Assembly: GCA_028279875.1 (NCBI GenBank)
Contig: JANQMU010000021.1
Location: 1-46,163, forward strand
DNA from: Rhizobiaceae bacterium
GTDB taxonomy: Bacteria > Pseudomonadota > Alphaproteobacteria > Rhizobiales > Rhizobiaceae
DNA: 46,163 nucleotides
Direction: 5' to 3'
The translations under genes and the position numbers were made by a program. The notes under the pieces are model-generated. The model was given only the letters and a program-made list of their open reading frames with translations, had not been told where the DNA came from and made no database searches. Positions 40,449 to 46,163 of this stretch are shown here, piece after piece; position 1 is the first letter of the stretch, and every line of letters begins with the position of its first letter.

Positions 40449-40904
40449 TCAAGCGGGTAAATGGGTGCCTTTGACCGCACGCGAGTGGCCGCGAAACTCA
40501 GCCACCACCTCGCCGCCGGCACGCGTCACCCGAATGTCATAGATACCGCTCCTGCCGATCTGGTTGATCTCCCGCGCTTCGGCGGTCAAACACTCGCCAG
40601 GCTTGACCGGCGACAGAAATGTCACGGAACAATGCTGCGCGACGGTATGCTGGTTGGTGCTGTTGCAGGCAAAGGCAAAGGCGCTGTCCGCCAGGGTGAA
40701 GATATAGCCGCCATGGCAGCTTCCGTGGCTGTTTGTCATGAAATCGACGATGGGCATGCTCATGCGCGCATAGCCGGCCGCGACCTCGTCAAGCACCATG
40801 CCCAGATGCCGTGACGCGTTGTCCTGGCTCCACATGACATCCGCCACAGCGCGCGCCAGTTCATCGGCTGTCATCCCGTCTTCCGTCGCCTCGCCGTCGG
40901 CCAT
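40449..40904 (-). CDS. paaI: Hydroxyphenylacetyl-CoA thioesterase PaaI
   Basis: A hot-dog-fold thioesterase of about 151 residues that rescues CoA from dead-end thioesters of the pathway. The family motif is present as NSHGSCHGGYIFTLADSAFA, with the HGG loop and the acidic catalytic residue, followed by QHCSVTFLSPVKPGECLTAEA. The start at 40904 lies one base after paaG; an alternative ATG at 40874 cannot be excluded. 35 bases separate it from paaK. Confidence 0.92.
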   Translation of the reverse strand: MADGEATEDGMTADELARAVADVMWSQDNASRHLGMVLDEVAAGYARMSMPIVDFMTNSHGSCHGGYIFTLADSAFAFACNSTNQHTVAQHCSVTFLSPVKPGECLTAEAREINQIGRSGIYDIRVTRAGGEVVAEFRGHSRAVKGTHLPA

Positions 40905-40905
40905 C

Positions 40906-41697
40906 TTATTGCTTTCGCCCCGAATAGACCGGCGCACGCTTTTCCAGAAAGGCCCGGACCCCTTCGGCGTAGTCGGGCGTACGGCCCGCCTCGCGCTGGG
41001 CATCGCGTTCCAGGTCGAGTTGCTGGTCAAGCGTGTTGGTAGCGGCCTGATGAACGAGTGTCTTGGTCAATCCCAGCCCCGCCGTCGGGCCTTGTGCAAG
41101 GCGCGCCGCGAGACGCTTCGCCGTCTCCATCAGGTCACCGTCATCCACAGCCTGCCAAATCAGGCCCCAGCTTTCCGCCTTGTCGGCCGGAACCGACTCA
41201 GCGATCATCATCATCGCCTTCGCCCGGGCTTCACCGACGAGGCGGGTCACCGTCCAGGTGCCGCCGCTGTCGGGAACCAGGCCGATCTTGCTGAAAACCT
41301 CGATGAATCTCGCCGAGCGCGCTGCCAGAACGATATCGCAGGCTAACGCGACATTGGCGCCGGCGCCGGCGGCAACGCCGTTCACGGCACAGATGACCGG
41401 CATCTCGATCGAACGGATCTTGCGAATCATGGGATTGTACAGCGTTTCGATCGTCTCGCCGAGATCGGGCACGCCGTCCGACGGGTCCCGGTCGCCAAGG
41501 TCCTGGCCGGCGCAAAAGCCACGGCCCGCACCCGTCAGCAGCACCGCACGACACTCCGGGTCTGCATCGGCCGCCTCCAGCGCGGCCAGCAGGCTTTTGT
41601 TCTGCGTGGCGTTGAAGGCGTTGAGTTTATCGGGCCGATTCAACGTAATGACGGCAAAGCCATCGGTATTTTCCACCAACACGGTACCGTCATCCAT
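40906..41697 (-). CDS. paaG: Ring-epoxide isomerase / enoyl-CoA hydratase-like PaaG
   Basis: Crotonase-family enzyme of 263 residues, placed by context as the isomerase that turns the epoxide of phenylacetyl-CoA into oxepin-CoA. Crotonase marks: NRPDKLNAFNATQNKSLLAA, the oxyanion-hole segments GAGRGFCAGQDLGDRDP and CAVNGVAAGAGANVALACD, and EVFSKIGLVPDSGGTW. The AGQDLGDR segment and GLVPDSGGTW are characteristic of PaaG/PaaB-type members. The ATG at 41697 has an excellent GGGAGG ribosome site. It is the first gene of the minus-strand array and divergent from paaN. Confidence 0.92.
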   Translation of the reverse strand: MDDGTVLVENTDGFAVITLNRPDKLNAFNATQNKSLLAALEAADADPECRAVLLTGAGRGFCAGQDLGDRDPSDGVPDLGETIETLYNPMIRKIRSIEMPVICAVNGVAAGAGANVALACDIVLAARSARFIEVFSKIGLVPDSGGTWTVTRLVGEARAKAMMMIAESVPADKAESWGLIWQAVDDGDLMETAKRLAARLAQGPTAGLGLTKTLVHQAATNTLDQQLDLERDAQREAGRTPDYAEGVRAFLEKRAPVYSGRKQ

Positions 41698-41757
41698 GCG
41701 CGACCTCCCTCGATTTGCCGGCAATTTGCCCTGCGCCGGATAATATGTGTTGCATAA

Positions 41758-41771
41758 ACCGGCCGGTTGGT
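41758..41771. promoter_or_regulatory. PaaR-type operator in the paaG/paaN divergent region
   Basis: ACC-GG-CCGG-TT-GGT fits the symmetrical form ACC-N2-CCGG-N2-GGT; the overlapping AACCGGCCGGTT (41757-41768) is itself a perfect 12-bp palindrome. It differs at two positions from ACCGACCGGTCGGT, the beta/gamma-proteobacterial PaaR motif as I recall it. It lies 55 bases before paaN and 60 before paaG, well placed to control both. A TetR gene in the cluster is the likely partner. Confidence 0.65.
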
Positions 41772-41825
41772 CAATTATTGGATCAATCTGAAATCATGAC
41801 CGAACGAGCGGTGCAGGAGCCATCC

Positions 41826-43493
41826 ATGAGCAAATTCTATCAGGCCCACAAGGACACGTTGGACCGTGCCGTCGAGGCCAGCCGAACACGCGATTACTGG
41901 TCGCCCTATCCCGAAATCGCCAGCGGAAAAATCTATGGCGAAACGGCCAAGGAGGACGGCGCAGCCGCCTTCAAGGCCCGTCTTGGCCAGCCCTTCCACC
42001 TGCCGGGCCATCCGGACGGCGGAACGCCGGTCGGTGCCGAATCCTCGCCCTACGGCCGCGCCCTGAACATCAAATATCCCTCCGCCCCGGTCGACACGCT
42101 GGTCGCCGCATCCCGAAAGGCCGGCGCGGATTGGGCCGCCGCCACCATCGAGGACCGGGTCGGCGTCTGCCTGGAAATCCTGCAGCGGCTGAATGCAAAC
42201 AGTTTCGAAATGGCCCATGCCGTGTCGCAGACCACCGGCCAGGCCTTCATGATGGCCTTTCAGGCCGGTGGCCCGCACGCACAGGACCGGGGCCTTGAAG
42301 CGGTCGCCTATGCCTATGGGGAAATGATACGGACGCCGACGACAGCCATCTGGACCAAGCCGCAAGGCAAGCATGATCCGCTGGTCATGGAGAAGGATTA
42401 TCGCATCGTCCCGCGCGGCGTCGCCCTGACGATCGGCTGCGCCACCTTCCCCACCTGGAACGGATATCCGGGCCTGTTCGCCAGCCTGGCGACCGGCAAT
42501 CCGGTGATCGTCAAGCCGCACCCGGGCGCCATTCTGCCGCTCGCCATCACCGTCGAAACCGGCCGGCAGGTCCTGAAGGAGGCCGGTTTCGATCCCAATG
42601 TCCTGCTGCTCGCTGCCGATGAGCCCGGCGCCGAGATCACCAAGGAACTGGTCGTGCATCCGGATATCAAGATCATCGATTTCACCGGCTCCAACGCCTT
42701 CGGACAATGGGTCCGCGAAAACGCCGGCGCCGGCACGCAGGTCTATACGGAAGAGGCGGGCGTCAATTCGATCGTCATCGCCTCGACCGACAATTTCCGC
42801 GGCATGTGCGCCAACATCGCCTTTTCGCTATCCCTCTATAGCGGGCAGATGTGCACCGCGCCGCAGAATATCTATGTGCCGGAAAACGGCATCGAAACCG
42901 ATGACGGCCACAAGAGCTTCGATGAGGTCGCGCAGGGAATCAAGGCCGCTGTCGACAAGTTGCTGGCCGATCCCGATCGCGCCGCAGGTATTTGCGGCGC
43001 CATTTCCAACGATGCCGTCAGCAAACGGGTCAGGGACGCCGAAAAGCTGGGAACGGTGTTGCGCCCGTCCGAAACCATCAGCGCGCTGCCGGAGGCTCGC
43101 ACGGCCACGCCGATGATCCTCACCATCCGCGAAGCGGACAGCAAGGCCCATCTCGAGGAGCGTTTCGGTCCGATCAGTTTCATCATCGCGACCAGGGACG
43201 CCGCACAGGCGATCACGCAGGCGGCGGCCCTCGCATCTGACAAAGGCGCCATCACCGCAGCGATCTACGCGACGGACGATGCCACGCTCGATGCCGCAGC
43301 CAATGCCTTCGCCGCATCCGGTGTCGGCTTGTCCTGCAATCTGACCGGCGGCATCTTCGTCAATCAGAACGCAGCCTTCAGTGACTATCACGTGTCCGGC
43401 GCAAACCCGGCCGGCAATGCCTGTCTGACGGATACGGCCTTTGTCGCAAGCCGCTTCACCATCGCGACGATACGAAGGCACAAGGCCGCGTGA
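41826..43493 (+). CDS. paaN: Aldehyde dehydrogenase PaaN of phenylacetate degradation
   Basis: A 555-residue aldehyde dehydrogenase-fold protein that should oxidise the open-chain semialdehyde formed after ring cleavage. The N-terminus MSKFYQAHKDTLDRAVEA and the body match the PaaN type 2 family. The catalytic cysteine is Cys343 in SGQMCTAPQNIY; a glutamate candidate lies in YTEEAGVNSIV. Unlike E. coli PaaZ (about 680 aa) there is no C-terminal MaoC hydratase domain, so oxepin-CoA hydrolysis must be done by another protein. The ATG at 41826 has AGGAG seven bases upstream; an ATG at 41796 lacks one. Confidence 0.93.
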   Translation: MSKFYQAHKDTLDRAVEASRTRDYWSPYPEIASGKIYGETAKEDGAAAFKARLGQPFHLPGHPDGGTPVGAESSPYGRALNIKYPSAPVDTLVAASRKAGADWAAATIEDRVGVCLEILQRLNANSFEMAHAVSQTTGQAFMMAFQAGGPHAQDRGLEAVAYAYGEMIRTPTTAIWTKPQGKHDPLVMEKDYRIVPRGVALTIGCATFPTWNGYPGLFASLATGNPVIVKPHPGAILPLAITVETGRQVLKEAGFDPNVLLLAADEPGAEITKELVVHPDIKIIDFTGSNAFGQWVRENAGAGTQVYTEEAGVNSIVIASTDNFRGMCANIAFSLSLYSGQMCTAPQNIYVPENGIETDDGHKSFDEVAQGIKAAVDKLLADPDRAAGICGAISNDAVSKRVRDAEKLGTVLRPSETISALPEARTATPMILTIREADSKAHLEERFGPISFIIATRDAAQAITQAAALASDKGAITAAIYATDDATLDAAANAFAASGVGLSCNLTGGIFVNQNAAFSDYHVSGANPAGNACLTDTAFVASRFTIATIRRHKAA

Positions 43494-43504
43494 CCCGCTT
43501 TACC

Positions 43505-44908
43505 TCATAGGATGACACCGGGATTCATGATTTTATCCCGGTCGATGGCGGCTTTGAGCCGGTTCATCAGATTCCGTTCCACAGGGTCAACAATGCCCAG
43601 AAAATGATCGCGCTTCAGCCGGCCGATTCCGTGCTCGGCGCTGATCGTCCCGCCCAGCTTAAGCGCTTCGACCTCGATCACCCGGCTTAACGCCTCCCGG
43701 TGCGGGATGAACTCGGCCGCATCCATATCCGCCGGGCGAACGACATTGACATGGATGTTTCCGTCACCCAGATGCCCGAACGGTGCGGTGCGCACGCCCG
43801 GCAGGTTGTCGGCCAGGGCTGCAACCGTGTTGGCGATGAATTGCGGAACACGAGAGACCGGCACCGCCGTGTCACTCTTGAGACAGGACGTGTCCTCGAC
43901 GAAATAGGTCGCCACCGCCTCCCGCAGAAACCAGAACGCGTCACGCTGGGCCGCCGACCGGGCGATGACGGCATCCTCGACGAGGCCGTTTTCCATGGCC
44001 GATGCAAGGCCCGCCTCCAGCGCCGTTTCCAGTTCGAAAGCGCGTGCCGGGGTTTCCGCCTCGATCAGCAGGTTCCAGTCATGCATGGCATCGAGCGGAT
44101 AACGCGCATTGTCCATAGTCAGAGCAAAGGAAACGGCAACTTCCGGAATCAGTTCGAAGGCCGAGATGGTCTCGCCGACATGGGTTTCGAGGTCGCGCAA
44201 CAGGGACAGGGCCGCCTCCGGGCTTTGCACCGCCACCAGCGCGGTCACGCGATTGTGCGGATAGGGCCTCAGCTTGAGGACCGCCCCGGTGATCACGCCC
44301 AGCGTGCCTTCCGCTCCGATGAGCAACTGCTTGACATCGTAACCGGCGGTGTTCTTGCGCAGCCGGCGCAGCCCGTTCCAGATCGTGCCATCCGGCAGCA
44401 CAGCCTCCAGTCCGAGAACCTGATCGCGCGCCACCCCGTAGCGGATGGCGTTGTTGCCGCCGCAATTGGTCGACAGATTGCCGCCGATCAGGCTCGATCC
44501 CTGCGCCCCGTGGCTGAGCGGAAAATAGCGGTCGGCATTCTCGGCCGCCGCCCGCACATCCGCCAGCACGACGCCGGCATCGACCGTCATGGTGTTGTCG
44601 AGAGGATCGATATCGCGGATCGTCTTCATCCGGTCGAGCGACAGAATGACCGCGGCTTCGCCATTCATGGGCACGGCGGCGCTGCACAACCCGGTCAACC
44701 CGCCCTGCGGCACGATGGCGAGCCCCTGCTGCCGGCACCATTGAACCGCTGTCGCGACATCCTCCGTCGATGCCGGGCGTAAGACGGCGAGCGGCGATGA
44801 ACTCTGTGTATCCATCAGATCGCGCACATACCGGTCCATGCCGGACGAATCCGCGACAACGGCCTTGGCGCCGAGCTTTGCCTCCAGTGGCATCAGGTCC
44901 ATCGTCAT
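43505..44908 (-). CDS. FAD-binding oxidoreductase, GlcD / D-lactate dehydrogenase type
   Basis: A 467-residue flavoprotein of the vanillyl-alcohol-oxidase group. The FAD-binding PCMH domain has PASTEDVATAVQWCRQQGLA, VPQGGLTGLCSAAVP, FPLSHGAQGSSLIGGNLSTN and GGNNAIRYGVARDQVLGLE. The C-terminal FAD-oxidase domain has APFGHLGDGNIHVNV and the metal-binding SAEHGIGRLKRDHF. It oxidises a 2-hydroxy acid (D-lactate, glycolate, D-2-hydroxyglutarate or similar); the substrate cannot be fixed from sequence. GlcE or GlcF partners are not adjacent, which favours a single-subunit enzyme. The start is uncertain among ATGs at 44917, 44908 and 44902. It converges with paaN, 11 bases apart. Confidence 0.9.
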   Translation of the reverse strand: MTMDLMPLEAKLGAKAVVADSSGMDRYVRDLMDTQSSSPLAVLRPASTEDVATAVQWCRQQGLAIVPQGGLTGLCSAAVPMNGEAAVILSLDRMKTIRDIDPLDNTMTVDAGVVLADVRAAAENADRYFPLSHGAQGSSLIGGNLSTNCGGNNAIRYGVARDQVLGLEAVLPDGTIWNGLRRLRKNTAGYDVKQLLIGAEGTLGVITGAVLKLRPYPHNRVTALVAVQSPEAALSLLRDLETHVGETISAFELIPEVAVSFALTMDNARYPLDAMHDWNLLIEAETPARAFELETALEAGLASAMENGLVEDAVIARSAAQRDAFWFLREAVATYFVEDTSCLKSDTAVPVSRVPQFIANTVAALADNLPGVRTAPFGHLGDGNIHVNVVRPADMDAAEFIPHREALSRVIEVEALKLGGTISAEHGIGRLKRDHFLGIVDPVERNLMNRLKAAIDRDKIMNPGVIL

Positions 44909-45190
44909 CCGGCACATCCAGTACAATAACAGGCGTTGAGATCAGGCGATCGGCGCCGGAACCAGCGGCTATCCGGCGACAGAGGATATTGAGCCGGAAC
45001 TGCACTCCGGGTCAATTGCCGGTTCCGGCACATCCGCAGATTTCAATCGCAGGTCGCTCTGCAACATTATCGACACCGCGACGGACTTCACGGAAAGGTG
45101 ATCGCAAGGCAGCGGTTTGATCCCAAAACCCGATGTCTATCCCTCAATCATGGGATAACCGGTTGGCCCCCATCCTGAAATACTTCAAGG
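44909..45190. promoter_or_regulatory. Intergenic region with GCCGGAAC boxes and a small hairpin
   Basis: No gene is visible in this 282-base stretch. The box GCCGGAAC occurs at 44955-44962 and 44993-45000 and inverted (GTTCCGGC) at 45022-45029; the outer pair extends to nine bases. A hairpin TATCCC / GGGATA lies at 45138-45157, followed by AACCGGTT. These could be operators for the divergent oxidoreductase gene; the regulator is unknown. Confidence 0.45.
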
Positions 45191-45285
45191 CGCTCTGGTG
45201 CCATCCGGAACAAACTCCCGTTTGCATACGATGGGTTTCCTGACCTTTGGGGGCGAATCGTATGTTCCCAGATGGCATCAGGGCG
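45191..45285 (+). other. 95-base three-way-junction element (structured RNA or palindromic repeat)
   Basis: Four helices nest without loose ends. P1: 45191-45205 pairs with 45271-45285 (15 pairs, two of them G-U read on the plus strand). A 1x2 internal loop follows. P2: GGAA (45207-45210) with TTCC (45265-45268). P3 is a side hairpin CAAAC-TCCC-GTTTG (45211-45224). P4: CATACGAT (45225-45232) with ATCGTATG (45257-45264), closing a 24-base loop. No nucleotide is unpaired at the junction. It could be a cis-acting RNA leader of the downstream membrane gene, a small RNA, or a dispersed palindromic repeat like rhizobial RIME or Brucella Bru-RS elements. I do not recognise a known riboswitch. Confidence 0.6.
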
Positions 45286-45402
45286 TGCGGACGACGGAAC
45301 GGGGTGCTCCATGTTGTCAGCCCATGGATTTTTAGCAGGCAAGCCGTCTTGGACAGGGTAACGGCGCGATCTCTGTCGGGCCGGACGCGGGCCGGGACTG
45401 CG

Positions 45403-46163
45403 GTGCGAAACTGGATCTTCCGCCTTTCACCCGAATTGCAGTTCTGGGGCTATGAGAGCGGCAATCTGCTGGCCGCGGTGGCCGGTGCCGGCGGCTTCAT
45501 CGCGTTTTATGCCGGCGTCGCCACCATTGCCGCCGACGATCAGGACAGTTTGTTCGAACGCGCGACTGCTCTTCTGACGCAGTTTCCGGACGCCGCGGTC
45601 ACCATCGGCCTCGCGCTTATCGTGCTCTGGTCCCTGATACTCGGCGCAATCGTCAAACGCGCCGGTGCCGACGGTGCAACCCGTTGCATCGATCGGGTTG
45701 CGGCGACATTTAGCATTGCACTGATCCTCGCGACCCTGGTCCTCGGCGCAAGCTGGATCACCATTTCAGCGGTGTTTTTCGTTTCCGGCTCGGCCCTGCT
45801 CCGACAATGTTTTGAAAGCCCGGTTTTCCTCAAACTGGGTGGTCTGCTGATCTGCGGCGGCGGGCTGTGCCTGGCGGGCGCCGGCCTCGATGTCAGCCTT
45901 GCCGCGCACACGATCTGGGTTGCCGGCCTGACGGCGGTCAGCGGATTTTTTGTCGCCGGGGCCGGATTGATGACCTATCGCGGCGGGCAGTTCGAATGCG
46001 ACGCGGCGAAACAGTCCGCGTCGACGGGCAGACGACAACCGGCCTTTTTTCATCCGGCAGGTCCGGCCGCACGCACGCTCGAGGCGACGCTGGATCGTCC
46101 GGTCCGGGCGCTGGTCGAGGCTGTTGTCCTGCCGTCGCTGTTCTGGATTCCAGGTTCGACAAA
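45403..46163 (+). CDS. Unrecognised multi-pass membrane protein (N-terminal part, runs off window)
   Basis: An open frame runs from 45244 to the right edge without a stop. From GTG 45403 it reads as a real membrane protein of at least 253 residues: an amphipathic start (RNWIFRLSPELQFWGYESGN), then hydrophobic segments near residues 21-43, 63-84, 100-128, 141-162 and 169-192, then a Ser/Arg/Pro-rich hydrophilic stretch. I recognise no family. The start is uncertain: ATG 45262 lies inside the three-way-junction element, and codons between 45262 and about 45360 (several AGG, CGA, CCA) look non-coding. GTG 45304 and TTG 45349 are other options. No good ribosome site is seen. Confidence 0.6.
   Translation, partial: MRNWIFRLSPELQFWGYESGNLLAAVAGAGGFIAFYAGVATIAADDQDSLFERATALLTQFPDAAVTIGLALIVLWSLILGAIVKRAGADGATRCIDRVAATFSIALILATLVLGASWITISAVFFVSGSALLRQCFESPVFLKLGGLLICGGGLCLAGAGLDVSLAAHTIWVAGLTAVSGFFVAGAGLMTYRGGQFECDAAKQSASTGRRQPAFFHPAGPAARTLEATLDRPVRALVEAVVLPSLFWIPGST

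Noticed and set aside
41826..43493. Calling this gene paaZ
   Set aside because: It lacks the C-terminal MaoC hydratase domain and matches the PaaN type by length and N-terminus.
45148..45342. Minus-strand open frame of 64 codons over the structured element
   Set aside because: It reads straight through the inverted repeats and has no family features; the pairing explains the sequence better.

Overview
The window looks like chromosomal DNA from an alphaproteobacterium, probably of the order Hyphomicrobiales. It has high GC, dense directional operons, frequent ATGA stop/start overlaps and GTG or TTG starts. Two gene orders point the same way: pyrG-secG-tpiA-ppiD-trpD-trpC-moaC-moeA, and eno-ftsB-pdhA-pdhB-pdhC-lpdA-lipA. 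Both match, from memory, the Sinorhizobium/Agrobacterium backbone. I saw no rRNA, tRNA, CRISPR array, transposase, integrase or phage gene.

Layout. (1) 1-7215, plus strand: the end of a family-5 solute-binding protein, two Dpp/Opp-type permeases, a fused double-ATPase subunit and a cytoplasmic GH38 alpha-mannosidase, a tightly coupled uptake-and-hydrolysis operon probably for mannose-containing oligosaccharides. (2) 7232-12126, minus: a complete branched-chain 2-oxoacid dehydrogenase operon (E1 alpha, E1 beta, E2, E3) with a palindrome upstream. (3) 12355-20098, minus: the pyruvate dehydrogenase block (pdhA, pdhB with a fused lipoyl domain, pdhC, lpdA) with lipA, a COQ10/RatA-like gene and two small membrane-protein genes (HdeD-like and GlsB-like). 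(4) 20239-27934, minus: ftsB, eno, a VOC protein, two paralogous TetR regulators, pyrG, secG and tpiA. (5) 28154-33665, plus: ppiD, trpD, trpC, moaC, moeA. (6) 33681-43493: a phenylacetate cluster. paaG-paaI-paaK-tetR-paaX-paaABCDE run on the minus strand and paaN diverges on the plus strand. (7) 43505-46163: a GlcD-type FAD oxidoreductase, an intergenic region rich in inverted repeats, and the start of an unrecognised membrane protein that runs off the right edge.

How the genes work together. Both oxoacid dehydrogenase complexes need lipoate, and lipA sits in the pdh block. The paa genes cover activation of phenylacetate, epoxidation of the ring, isomerisation to the oxepin, thioester rescue and an aldehyde-oxidising enzyme. 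The oxepin-CoA hydrolase (MaoC) domain and the beta-oxidation steps (paaF, paaH, paaJ) are not here and must be encoded elsewhere.

Most of the window is ordinary metabolism. The less ordinary signals are non-coding: a 95-bp element (45191-45285) that folds into a near-perfect three-way junction; a common 14-bp operator-like motif upstream of both tandem TetR genes; a clear promoter with paired inverted half-sites before paaA; and a PaaR-type palindrome in the paaG/paaN divergent region. I found no convincing evidence of a wholly new multi-gene system. The three-way-junction element is the best candidate for something undescribed.
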